DNA of 64,000 nt from Porphyra umbilicalis (taxonomy: Eukaryota > Rhodophyta > Bangiophyceae > Bangiales > Bangiaceae): contig KV918786.1 in NCBI GenBank assembly GCA_002049455.2, positions 372,001 to 436,000 on the forward strand, in the 5' to 3' direction. A program made the translations under genes and the position numbers. The notes under the pieces were generated by a model. That model had not been told where the DNA came from. It did not search any database and saw only the letters and a program-made list of their open reading frames with translations. Positions 54,614 to 64,000 of this stretch are shown in pieces (position 1 is the stretch's first letter; the number at the start of each line of letters is the position of its first letter).

Positions 54614-55521
54614 CTATTTTCCGAAAGGGACGTGGATCGTGATCTTTGTACCCCGTTGCGCGGCTTCTTCGAGCGCATACGAGAGCCACCCGGTGCACGC
54701 CAGGATCACTGCCGAGGCTATTTCTGGTCCCCCATTGAAGCCACTGTGCAGTTCTTTGTACCCAGTACACCGAAGTCCCTGTTTTACATTTTTTTGAACC
54801 CAACGCGAATGGCACGCGCGAGGAAAAGAGTCGCGGGCCACAGGCACGCTTTCACAGCGCGTATCTACCAAACATCTCATTCAGCCGCTGCCAGTACAGC
54901 CGGGTCCATGTGTTCTCGCATGACGCGCTCCGCTCGCGTACGTTCAAGGGCTCGAATAAAAAACCAGAACTTCTTCGAGCCCCTCTGCAGGCACAATGTG
55001 GACGGTAATAGACTGTCCTCCACGTGCCAGCTGAAATAGGAGCCTCTGGAACCAGTTTTGAGCACGCTTCTGTGAATCCTGTCGTACGTAGATGCGGCAA
55101 CGAGCATGGTGTGGTGGTTTAGTGTGCGTGGATTTCTAAATCGATGGCGAGGAGGAGCAGGAGCCGCGATAGCGGTACACGTCGGATCACCAAGGCTCCT
55201 ACCGCACCCATCCTCGCTGCGAGGTGACGTGTCTGAGAGATAATACACATCGATTGGTCTTGGCTCACCGCCGTTCACCACCTTCTCCTTCTCAGCAGCG
55301 GTTGTCCGTCTGACCCATGTCAAGCTCGCATCGTTCACGCTGCTCAGGAAGCTTTTCACATGAAAGTACTTGTGCTCTGCTCGAGGGGCGTCTGCTCTCT
55401 CTCTGACTTTCGTGTTGATCTCCGCACCTGACCACCGAATTTCCCGTTCCGACGACAGCTGAGCACGTAGTTCACGGCGCTGAACGCGAAGGTCTTCAGT
55501 AGGTCGGCCAATGCGTTGCAC
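54614..55521 (-). pseudogene. JmjC-domain protein, frame-broken
   Basis: This is a JmjC-type 2-oxoglutarate/Fe(II) oxygenase domain, the fold of histone demethylases. The first frame (55521-54877) contains TGSRGSYFSWHVEDSLLPS (His166 and Glu168 as first two iron ligands) and LCLQRGSKKFWFFI, matching the usual F.WH.ED..L.S...L..G..K.W. It stops at 54877. The next frame (to 54614) supplies the rest of the domain: VKQGLRCTGYKELHSGFNGGPEIASAVILACTGWL, with His45 of that frame as third ligand (canonical YH.GFN.G.N.AEA.N.A...W). All three ligands survive, so the break near 54880 is either recent, an intron, or an assembly error. The first 130 residues are charged and unassigned. Target is unknown. 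Confidence 0.65.
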
Positions 55522-55624
55522 ACAAAGGTAGGGAACTGTGGAGAGGTTTGAACCCGCACCCTGATTTAGTCCACGGAAAGTCGTTTTAGCACACGACTGG
55601 ACGCAGGGCGTTTCTCGGGTGCTA

Positions 55625-55796
55625 TTGCTGTCTTTCCAAATTTGCCCGATGTGTTCAAAGTCAAGAAGGGGTCTGGTTCAACTGCCCATTGGTCAATCAA
55701 CTTTATCCGGCTGACTGGATGGCTGAGACGCTGTTTCACACTGTTGATCACCCCTCTTGACATCGACGGGATCGGCCAAAATTGGGAAGACAGCAA
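55625..55796 (+). mobile_element. mariner-type MITE, family B, copy 3 (172 bp)
   Basis: The ends are TTGCTGTCTTTCCAAATTTG and the inverse ...AAAATTGGGAAGACAGCAA, flanked by TA (55623-55624, 55797-55798). Same orientation as copy 1 at 28712. It sits between the JmjC frame and the next minus-strand gene. Confidence 0.85.
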
Positions 55797-55915
55797 TACC
55801 ATGAGAAACCCGTGCGCACGAAAAGCCCGAAGTCACCCAATGTGTGATCGAATCAGACTATGCATTCAAAATTCAGGCACCGATGCTATTTCAGTTAGAG
55901 TGCCGAGTGGAACTG

Positions 55916-56872
55916 CTAGACGAATGGCTGTAAAGACCGAAGCTCGTGGGCGGTCACCGCTAGTTTCTCGCATGGCTGCTGTACCGGGCAACGATCCTCC
56001 TCGGCTTCCTTGTTGTGGCCTGAGGAGGCCTGTCCTCCTCTCATGACATGCACACTGTGGTCCTTCGCATCTGCTTGGCGCTCGGTAGGAGTGGCACGAC
56101 TGCTGCCAACCGCTGAGGCCCCACCCACTCCGGACGTACCGCAGTTTTGGGCGCTCGCGACAGCATCTTCAGCCTCTAGTTGCTGTTTGTCGCTAGTGTG
56201 CGGGCATGACAGGTCAAAGCGGCTCCAGAGTCCTGTAGGCGAGCACGAATAAGACAGAGCGCCTGCAAGGAGCCCGATATCTTCGCCGTCTAAGTTAGAC
56301 AGTAGATCACCGCGACATGAAATAGATACTCCATCCACCAACGGTAGATCACCCTCGAGACGGCCAACTCGTACGGTACAACGATGAATGGATTCCTCTT
56401 CCCCTGTGCCGGCGGGTGACAGCGATGCGTCGCCACGCGCGCCGGCAGGCGGGAATGGAGGGGGGGGGCGGCGTGGGACGGGGGGCAATGGAGCAGGCGA
56501 CGTGTCGCGTGCCGCGCCGGTGACGCTGCCACCCGCTGAGCGAGTCGACGACGGCGAGCGGCGCGGGCCGGGCACCGGGCGGGAGTGGCGTGGCGTTTGC
56601 CCCGGGGAGCGGGCGGGCTGCGAAGTAGCGGCGGCGAAGGCGGATGTAGGTGTGAGGCCGGAGGGCTGGGGGGGGTGAGGCTGTCGTCGAGCCGTGCGTG
56701 ATTGGGACTGTCGCAAGCACGGCGTCGCCTGGGTGGGGGGGCGGCACGCCTCGGGGCGGACGGCTCGGGCGCGCGCGCCTGCACGTGGACGCCCGCAGGG
56801 ACATGAAATAAACAAACACCAATGCAGTGCATGAAAATATAGCCACGTGCCAAGTGAAGCGCGACGCGGCAT
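55916..56872 (-). CDS. hypothetical protein
   Basis: This is an open frame of 318 codons. The first half is Pro/Arg/Ala-rich and may be leader or non-coding. The part from about 56400 downward looks like a real domain: SIHRCTVRVGRLEGDLPLVDG, ISCRGDLLSNLDGEDIGLLAGALSYSC, LWSRFDLSCPH. It is followed by an acidic tail. It lies on the same strand upstream of the JmjC frames, so the two may be exons of one gene with the MITE in an intron. Family not recognised. Confidence 0.35.
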   Translation of the reverse strand: MPRRASLGTWLYFHALHWCLFISCPCGRPRAGARARAVRPEACRPPTQATPCLRQSQSRTARRQPHPPQPSGLTPTSAFAAATSQPARSPGQTPRHSRPVPGPRRSPSSTRSAGGSVTGAARDTSPAPLPPVPRRPPPPFPPAGARGDASLSPAGTGEEESIHRCTVRVGRLEGDLPLVDGVSISCRGDLLSNLDGEDIGLLAGALSYSCSPTGLWSRFDLSCPHTSDKQQLEAEDAVASAQNCGTSGVGGASAVGSSRATPTERQADAKDHSVHVMRGGQASSGHNKEAEEDRCPVQQPCEKLAVTAHELRSLQPFV

Positions 56873-57209
56873 GTTTCAAGTTCAAATAATGCTTCGGAAC
56901 TTACACAAATAGATGGTCTTCGATCACAGCACAACTCCAGGTCAGGGTGTTTTCGCGTAAGCGCCTTCAGTGGTTTTATCGTTTCGCAAGTCCAGGGTGT
57001 TTTCGCAAACGTGCTTTCAGAACATTGAGTGTGTCAAGTAGCTAAGCCAGTTCGGTCTAGGGTATTTGCGCGAACGTGCCTTCTTATTCTCACTTCCGTC
57101 AACTACATGGCGCTCCTCGTCATCGCGGACCACCTCTTGACTTGTTGCTGGCGCGGGCGGCGATCGGCGGCTGGCGGTACCAGCGTCTGCGAGCGCCCCC
57201 CCCCCCACC

Positions 57210-57350
57210 ATGGACGGCGACGCTGTGGGCGCGGCGACCCCCCCTGAGCTTGTCCCCCCCGCCACTGACGTTGGCAACACCGCCATGGACGGTGTGGTCG
57301 GTGGCGGCGGCTGCGGCGCCGAGGGCGGCGCGGCGGCCAAGGCCGCCGCT

Positions 57351-57397
<47 letters not shown>

Positions 57398-59623
57398 GGC
57401 CGCGCCGTCTGCCGACGCCGCTGAGCCGGCCATGATCGACGATACTGGCACGGGCAATGGTGGCGGTGGGCTCGCGCCGTCGGCGGAAGCTGGGACCCTC
57501 GCGGGTGTGGCGGCGGGGGGGGACGCCGACGCGGCGGACGTGGCCGCGGACGAGGCTGACGATGGCATGCCGATAACGGCCCTGGACATGTCCCACGAGC
57601 CGACGGGTGGGCTGGGGGTGGGCTACTCGCTCCCAGAGACGCTAGAGGTATGGTGGGAGGGCGGCGCTTTTTGCCGGATGTTGCGCTTGTTGGGCGTCGT
57701 TACGCCCGACGCCCGGCGGTCGGTACCGCTCGGGCGCCAGACGCCCCCTTGCTTGCCCACTTTGGTCTCTCCGGCGGCGTTTTCAGCAGAGAACTGACAC
57801 CCGCTGCCCCATTGGATATCTTTGTGCGCGTTGCCCCTCTCTGCCCCTCCCCCCTGCGTCGGTGCCCGTCTTGTGCCCACCCGCCGGCGCCCCCTCGGAC
57901 GCCGGGTCGCGACAGGAGCTCGACTGCACCAACAACCGGATCACGTCCATCACCCCCCCCCCCGCCTCCCCGCGCTGCGCGTGCTCAGCCTCCGCCAAAA
58001 TGCCATCACCGCCCTCCCGCCGCTGCCCTACCCCGCCCTCACCCACCTCGACTTGTACCTCAACGCGCTCACGTCTGTGACGGCGGCTGCGTTTCCGTCT
58101 GGTGCGCACTTGGAGATGCTCGACTTGTCGTTCAACGGCATCAAGAGCCTGGGGGCTTTCCCCGACACGGCCGTGCTGCCGGCGCTGCGGGAGCTGTTTT
58201 TGATACGCAACCGGGTGTCCCGCATTCGGGGGCTGCGGCTGTCCGCGCTGCGGATGCTCGAGTTGGGTGACAACCGGCTACGGGTACGTTTGGGGGGGGG
58301 GGGGGTCTGAGGAGATGGACGCGCCGGTCGGTCGAGCATCGGCACTGGGGGCTGTGGGAGGGCCCTATGCGTTCGTGGTGGCGCGGGGGAGCTTGCGGAG
58401 AGCCCTCGACCAGACCATCCACTGACACGACGTGGCCTTCTCTGGCAACGTTCCCACGGCCTCGACTGCGTCGCGTCCCGCCCCTCTCCTCGCCGCCCCG
58501 TGCGCAGTCCATCGATGACCTGTCGGGCGTTCCCGGCCTGACGTCCTTGTGGCTCGGGCGCAACAAAATCACTGAGCTCACCGGCCTCGACGCCGTGCCG
58601 GGGCTGACGCAGCTCGGCCTCCAGTCCAACCGCCTGACGTCGCTGGTGCCGGGCCTGGCGCCGGTCGTGGGCCTGCGGGAGCTCTACGTCAGCCACAATG
58701 GGCTGACGAGCTTGGAAGGCATTGGCCACCTGGTGCGTTGGTGGGCGGGCGCGGGTTTGCTGCGGGCGATGGGTCTCGGTCGCGATGTTGGTGCGGGGCC
58801 TGCCCATTCGTCACTGGAGTCTCATTGCCGAGGTGCTGGCGAGGTTGTGGCGGACGCGCTACTGACAAGGTACTCCTTGCTCTCGTCGTTTGCGTTTTTT
58901 TGTTTTTTCTCTTCTCCCATGTGTCCTCTGACCGGTCTCGCCTTGTTCGACGTCGGCAGACACAATTACACACGCTCGACGTGGCGAGCAACCGCATTGA
59001 GTTTATCAGCGACATGGAGGCGCTCGTCAACTTGCGCGAGTTCTGGGTACGTTTCTCCCCCGTCTCCTCACCAGTGACGCTCTGGTGGACCCGTGTGCGC
59101 GCGGCCGCGTCTGCGCTCTAGACGTCTGCCCCGCCTGCTCTTGGGCGTGTGTGCCCTGTCTGGGTTGTCGCCGCCACCCCTACGCGTACTAACGCCCCTT
59201 TGCTCCCTTGCTTGCCGCTTGGGCGCCCCCGCCGCGGTGGCGTCTTGCGCGCATCCGCCCCCCCCCCCTGCCGACGCCGCTGGCGGCCCGCCCACAGATC
59301 AACAACAACCGTCTGGCGAGTTTTGACAACCTCGCGACGCTCGCGACGACGTGCCCCGCCCTCGCCACCGTCTACCTCGAGGGCAACCCGCTTGCGGACG
59401 ACCCCGACTATGCCGCCCGGTCGCTCGGCGTGCTGCCGGCGGGCTTGTCCCAACTCGACGCCCTCCCGGTCCCCCTCGTCCGCCGCCGCCTCAGTGAGGG
59501 GCCCGCCGCGCTCGCGTGGGCGGGCATTGGCCGCGTCGCCGCGGCAGACGCCCCGGTGGGGGAGGGGGAGGGGGAGGGGGAGGGGTGGGGGGGGGCGACG
59601 CGGATGCCATGGCGCCGTCATGA
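57210..59623 (+). CDS. SDS22/PPP1R7-like leucine-rich-repeat regulator of PP1 (5 exons)
   Basis: This is an LRR protein of the SDS22 family, which binds the catalytic subunit of protein phosphatase 1. Exons are 57210-57647, 57916-58283, 58508-58732, 58960-59046 and 59298-about 59623, all with GT-AG borders. The short 22-residue SDS22-type repeats run ELDCTNNRITSI, LRVLSLRQNAITAL, LTHLDLYLNALTSV, LEMLDLSFNGIKSL, LRELFLIRNRVSRI, LRMLELGDNRL, LTSLWLGRNKITEL, LTQLGLQSNRLTSL, LRELYVSHNGLTSL, LHTLDVASNRIEFI and INNNRLASF, then the cap ATVYLEGNPLADDPDY. The N terminus is Ala/Gly-rich and acidic with a GCC-coded Ala run. Exon 2 is one base off a multiple of three because of a C run (57953-57963). The end requires a register change in the G run near 59590 to reach TGA 59621, so the terminus is approximate. 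Introns are 213-268 bp. Confidence 0.85.
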
Positions 59624-59783
59624 CACGCACCGCGCGGGGGGCGCGGCGCCCCCCGTCCGCTGGGGGGATGGGAAAAATGAAGGACCCCCGTCCGCTGGGA
59701 TGGAAAAAATCAAGGACCCCCGTTGCACGCTCTCCCCTGTGCTTCTTTTTAAAGGCGAGACGCTGCAGACGCGCGTCGCCCTG

Positions 59784-60029
59784 TCAAGCGACGTTGCCCG
59801 CTGCTCCGCCGCCCCCACCACAACCGCCGCCCCCACAGCACCCCCCCTCGGCGACGGCCGCCGCGCCAGCGTCGGCGCGTGCGCCCCCATCGCCCCCACC
59901 GGCGCCCTCCCCCCCCCCACCGCAGGCGTCTGCCCCCGCCCCGACCACCGTCGCCGACGGCCCCCCCCCACGACCCCCCCCGCCGCCGCACCCCCCCCCC
60001 CCCCCCCACAGCAGCCGCCACCACCTACA

Positions 60030-60064
<35 letters not shown>

Positions 60065-60286
60065 ACGCCCGGCACTCTGCCGCCACCGCCACCGCCGGCG
60101 CCCCCACCCCCCCCTCGTCGGCCACCCACGGCACCCCCCCCGCCAGACGGCGCACCGCCGCCTCCCCCCCCAACGCGGCGACGCCCCGCGCAACGGCGGC
60201 GGGGATGGGGCCCCCCCCCTCCGTGGCCGTCCAGCCACGCACCAGACGCACGAGCTCTACCCGCGCCTCGTCGGCAGCGGCGGCGG

Positions 60287-60338
<52 letters not shown>

Positions 60339-60587
60339 CGTCGCGGCTGGTGGGCGGCGGCCGCCGCCGCTGCGGGCGGCGGCGAGGGCGCCGACCACCC
60401 ACGCCGGCCGCGCGGCGGCGGCGGCGCCCGCGGCCACGGCGGGCGGCACCGCCGCCGCCAGCGCTGCGGCGCGCGCGTCGCCGGCGGCGGCGGCGGCGGC
60501 GGCGACCGCCGCGCGCGACGCGAGGATGGCCGTGGTGTGGGCGGGCAGCGGGTCGGGGGCGGTCGGGTCGTCGTCAAGGTCGTCCAT
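59784..60587 (-). CDS. hypothetical Ala-rich protein
   Basis: ATG 60587 (MDDLDDDPTAPDPLPAHTTAILAS) opens a frame whose first 200 residues have natural features: an acidic start, a long Ala-rich helical region with ARPAWVVGALAAARSGG, a Gly run, then ADEARVELVRLVRGWTATEGGGPIPAAVARGVAAL and VRRLAGGVPWVADEGG. Beyond this the frame enters poly-Gly coded by a 32-C run (60032-60063), so the true end is uncertain. It is convergent with SDS22 and divergent from LTO1 (367 bp between starts). Family not recognised. Confidence 0.4.
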
Positions 60588-60954
60588 GGTTGGGGGGGAG
60601 GGAGGGGGAGGGAGAGGGGAGAGAGAGGGGGGGGACGGTGGTGACGTGGGGGAGGAGGGGGGGGGGGGGGGGGGCGCCGCTTGGCTGTCGGTCGGGCGGG
60701 GGGGGGGGGGGGGGGGCGCAGTCGCGTGGCAGACGCGGTGGAGGGCGGCCGCGGTAGGCGGCCGCGGGGATCCGCACGTGATCCCGGCGGCCGCCCAACC
60801 GCCGCCGTCGCGGCCGCCGCCGCTGCGCCCGGGGGGCGGCGTGGCTGGCGAGGCGCGCAGGCACCCCCGCCCCCCCCCCCCCCCCCCCCCCCCCCCCGTG
60901 TGCCGACGACGCGTGCGTCGGCGTCCCCCACGCCCCCCCCCCCCCCAAGGCGCC

Positions 60955-62141
60955 ATGGCCATGGATGGGGACCTCGCCGACGCCTTTGACGCCCTCCTCA
61001 ACGTGGAAGCCGACGCGGTCGCCGACGCGGAGCGCGCCGCCGCCGCCGACGCGTGGGCGGCGGGCGCCGCCGAAGGCGCCGCCGTCGGGTGGACGACCGG
61101 CAGTGATTTGGCCAAGGAGGCGTTTTTCTACGCGTACGTTGGGGGGGGGGGGCGGCCCGCCGTGTGGCGCCGCCCCCGTCGGGCTGGCGGCGGTCGTGAC
61201 CGATGGGCGTTGCGTGCGCGGGTGTGCCGTCCGTCTCCCGCCCTCTGGGTGCGGGGCGGCCTGACTCACCGGGTTGACCGTTCACGGGGGTGGGGTGGGT
61301 GCGCTGCTTGTGTTTTTTTGTTGTTTTTTTTGCTGTGGCTGGACACGCGTGCCCGTGGTCGTGGCTCGCTCCCCACAGGGGCGCAACGGCCGTGTGGGCG
61401 TCGGACGTGGACGCCCTCTCGCCGCGGTATGCTCGCAACGTCTGCGGTGTCCGGTGGCGGGGGCGCTTCCCGCGTGGGTGCTCGTTGCGCGACGGGTGGG
61501 GCGGGGGTGGGGTCGGGCCGCTCCCTGCGGCTGCGCGCGTATCGGCCGGCCGCGTCGGTGCGTGCGGGTGGGGCGAGCGTCCGCCAGTGCCAATGCCGTC
61601 CGTGCCGGCCGTGTGGTGCCGGCCTCGGACCGACGCGGGACGCTTCGACGCGCACCCGCACGCTCCACACGGGACGCCACTTTGTGCACCGCCCGTGCTG
61701 CTGCGCCATGCTAACCGGCCCCTATACGCCTGCGTGCGCCCCTCGTCATGTGTTGGCTGTTGCTTGCCACACGGCGCCCGTCCCCCCCAATGGGCTGCTC
61801 CCCCCCCACGGGCGACCCTGCCCCCCGCGACCCTCCCCCGTGACCCCCCCCCCCGCCGCCGGTCCTCCCCCCCCCGCCACCCCCCCGCGTCACGCAGTGC
61901 CCTGCGGGCGGTCGTGGCCGCCTCTGCCGCCGCCGTCGCGGCCACCCGCGCCGTCGCGACCATCACGCCGACGCCCTGCGCGGCGGCGCCGACCGTCGAC
62001 GTGGCCGCCGCCGTGGCGGCCGCGCGGGTCCCCTTCCGCACCGCCGCCGCGCTCGTGGCGGCGGCGACCCGCCGGCCGCCGGTGCGGTACCCGTGGGAGC
62101 GGCGCGTCACCGACGCGGGCGGCGACGCGGACGCGTTTTGA
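60955..62141 (+). CDS. LTO1: LTO1-like adaptor for ABCE1/Rli1 Fe-S maturation (3 exons)
   Basis: Exons are 60955-61133, 61379-61426 and 61898-62141, with GT-AG introns and consistent phases, giving 156 aa. The N-terminal half has DAFDALLNVEADAVADAERAA followed by the deca-GX3-type helix WAAGAAEGAAVGWTTG and LAKEAFFYA, the hallmark of the Yae1/LTO1 family. Exon 2 encodes GATAVWASDVDALSPR, and exon 3 has ALRAVVAASAAAV and VDVAAAVAAARVPFRTAAALV, matching the C-terminal R.(K/R)F. segment. In yeast and human the LTO1-YAE1 complex links the cytosolic Fe-S targeting machinery to the ribosome-recycling ATPase ABCE1. Length is close to the 130-160 aa usual for LTO1. Strong Ala bias weakens the similarity, but three exons fitting one domain supports it. 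Confidence 0.7.
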
Positions 62142-62160
62142 CGCCCCGTTTTTTGTGTGT

Positions 62161-62179
62161 GTTTTTTTTTTTTTTTTTT
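62161..62179 (+). repeat. T homopolymer downstream of LTO1-like gene
   Basis: A run of about 19 T lies 20 bp past the stop codon, the longest A/T run in this otherwise GC-rich section. It probably lies in the 3' UTR. Confidence 0.8.
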
Positions 62180-62427
62180 GCGTCTTGTCGTGGTGGGGTC
62201 CGCCCGTACCACGCCGGCGGGTGCCCACCCCGGGTGGTCGTCAAACCCCATGCTTCTAGGTGCTCGCGTGGCGCGCCCCGCGGGCGCGCTGCCCCCAAAA
62301 CGCCCCCCGACCCGCACGGCTGTGGATAAGAGTATAGGGACGAAAAAAAAAACGGCTGTACAAGGTCGTCCCCGTGCGGATGGCGCGGGGGGGCGCGGGC
62401 GCGCGCCCCCCCCCCCCCCCCCCCCGC

Positions 62428-64000
62428 TCACGGCGTCGGCCGGCGGCGCCACCCGAGGGCGCCCGCGACGACGCGGAGGACGCTCGCCCCCCGCCGCGGC
62501 GGCCGCCCGCCGCCGCGCGTCGGCCGCGGCGACGCGCCCCCCGGGGCGGCGACGCCGAGGAGCTCCGCCGCCGCCGCCGCCGCCGCCGCCTCCTCCGCCG
62601 CCCGCGCCCACTCGTTGGCGCCCGCGCTGCTGACGCGGCGGCCGCGGAGGCGCCCGCCCGCCCCGCGCCGCGGGACGGCGGCGGGGGTGCGCGCGCCCGC
62701 CCCCCCCCCCGCCCCACGCACCGCCTCGGCGGGCACGAGGGCGGTGCCCGCCCGCGCCGCGTTGGCCGCCGCAACGGCGGCGGCGAGGCGGGAGCCGCCG
62801 CCGCTCACGGGCGGCGCGCTCGCCGTGGCGCGCGCGGGGAGGTGCCCCGCCTCCATTGCCGACACGACGCGGCGGCCGCCGGCGGGGGACCACCGGCGGC
62901 GGTCGCCGCCGCCGCCGGCCGCCGTCGCCGCCGCCCCGCCGCCGCCGCCAATCCCCCGCCGCCCGCGCGTGTCGGGGGCGCCCCAGCCGCCGGGGGGGGA
63001 GCCGCCTGCGCCCAGGGGGGGAGGACGGCGCCGCCTCGGCGGGGGGCGGCTCCCGCTCCCGCTCCCCGCCCGGCGGCCGCCGCGGCGGCAGGCGGCCGCT
63101 CGCCCAGGAGCGGGCGGCACCCGCCCCCCCGCCTGCGGGCGGCGGGCCACCGACAGCGGCGCCCGGCGGGGCGACAAACGCAGACGCGGAGGGGGGCAGC
63201 CCCGAAAAGGACGCGTCGTCGTCGCCCGCAAGCACCGTCACGGCGGCGTCGAGGTCGGGCCGCACGACGAGCGGCTCGATGAGGGAGACGCGGCCACAGA
63301 GGAGGGTGCCGAAATCGTCCCCGGGGCCGAGCACCCGCCGGCTCGGCGGCGCCGCCGAGGCGGACGGGCAGAGGAGGCGCCCGCCGCCGCCGTCGCCGTC
63401 GCCCCCGACGCCCGCCGCCGACGCAAACGGCGTCGACGCGCAGCGGGTGGCGGGCGGCTGCGACGCGGGGGGGGCGGCGCGGGGCTTGCGCAGCCGCCGC
63501 TCCCGCCGCGGCGGCGGCGCGCCCGCCGGCGAAACGGACACGGGGGAGGCGGGCGGAGACCCGCCGTCGCTCCCCGACCCGCCGCCCCCGTCCGTGGCAC
63601 CCGACCGGGCGGCGGCGGTGCTGTCCCGCCGCACCGCCGCCGTCGTGGCCGCCGCCGCCGCCGTCGACGCGGCGGTGCGCGCGATAAACACCTTGGGCCG
63701 CGGCAGCGCGCGGAGGGAGGCGGACGACGGCAACGCCGACGCGACCGCCTCAGAGGCGGAGCGCGCCGACACGGACGCGGTCAGTGGCGGCCCATACGGG
63801 GCGGGGGGGAAGGCGCCGTCGGCGGGCCGCTCGCCGCCGTGGGCGACCGACCCGCCGCCGTCGCCGGGGGCGGGGAGGCGCAGCAGCGGCAACGCCTTGG
63901 CCGCCGCCCCGTCGGCGCGCGCGGCGGTGGGGCGGGCGCGCACCGGCGCGGCGACGCCGTCGGGCACCATCCCGTCGACGGAGGAGGCGGAGGAGTCAGA
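62428..64000 (-). CDS. hypothetical protein, 5' end possibly outside window, one frame break
   Basis: The minus frame is open from the right edge, with ATG 63970 available (MVPDGVAAPVRARP). It reads through ASLRALPRPKVFIARTAAST, a basic segment RRERRLRKPRAA, then RRVLGPGDDFGTLLCGRVSLIEPLVVRPDLDAAVTVLAGDDDASF. It continues best in another frame from about 63100 ([73 protein letters not shown]) to a stop at 62428. C/G runs at the switch suggest a homopolymer break. Family not recognised. It is convergent with LTO1. Confidence 0.4.

Noticed and set aside
55536-55560. GGGTTCAAACC on the minus strand, B-box-like
   Set aside because: No matching stem or tRNA-length cloverleaf around it.
59149-62259. 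1036-codon plus-strand frame
   Set aside because: It crosses SDS22 exon 5 in the wrong frame, two long C/G runs and LTO1 introns. Coincidental openness in GC-rich DNA.
60998-63970. 990-codon minus-strand frame
   Set aside because: Its left half is the antisense of the three-exon LTO1-like gene and its middle is C/G low complexity. Only the right part, with a frame change near 63100, looks protein-like.

Overview
This is nuclear DNA from a eukaryote. Several genes have clean GT-AG introns (C2 protein, SDS22-like, LTO1-like), exon starts carry plastid-like leader sequences, and DNA transposons of purely eukaryotic superfamilies fill the middle of the window. The host genes are extremely GC-rich, with long C and G homopolymers, and encode many Gly, Ala and Pro tracts. 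A plant-type PabA-PabB fusion and a plant-type pfkB kinase suggest a photosynthetic lineage such as an alga. A bangiophyte-like red alga is possible, but I cannot decide the lineage from sequence alone.

Layout. 1-3.3 kb: an edge ORF, then a PIF1-like helicase broken by one amber codon and an upstream hypothetical gene. 6.3-10.8 kb: a KDZ/Zisupton-like transposase with SWIM zinc finger and C-terminal Ulp1 protease. 12.8-20.7 kb: host genes (small C2 protein, YggS/PLPBP, pfkB kinase, aminodeoxychorismate synthase), with a small CTAG-flanked MITE beside the C2 gene. 21.4-24.7 kb: a 63-bp-period minisatellite. 25.4-26.8 kb: an unrecognised gene. 28.7-42.3 kb: mariner-type MITEs, two decayed PIF/Harbinger elements, one long Tc1/mariner element with both ends, and low-complexity sequence. 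43.2-54.5 kb: a recent tandem duplication carrying a Tnp2/CACTA-like relic. Copy 1 has gained a mariner-type MITE, and copy 2 has gained an intact piggyBac-like transposon. 54.6-56.9 kb: a decayed JmjC-domain gene and a hypothetical gene. 57.2-64 kb: compact host genes (SDS22-like PP1 regulator, hypothetical, LTO1-like adaptor, hypothetical running off the right edge).

Main result. The tandem duplication lets insertions be read against their own empty sites. The piggyBac-like element (50617-53448) is flanked by CTAG on both sides, and the empty copy has a single CTAG, so its target-site duplication is CTAG rather than the TTAA usual for piggyBac. An unlinked 269-bp MITE (13882-14150) has the same CTAG flanks, near-identical TGTC-starting termini and the same style of subterminal palindrome, so it looks like a non-autonomous partner. 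In the same way the mariner-type MITE in copy 1 is proven by a single TA in copy 2, and its ends match those of the long mariner element at 34424-36833.

Coding frames of YggS, ADC synthase and SDS22 are each broken exactly at C/G runs. Those breaks are probably homopolymer-length errors or slippage rather than gene death, and the coordinates below span them.
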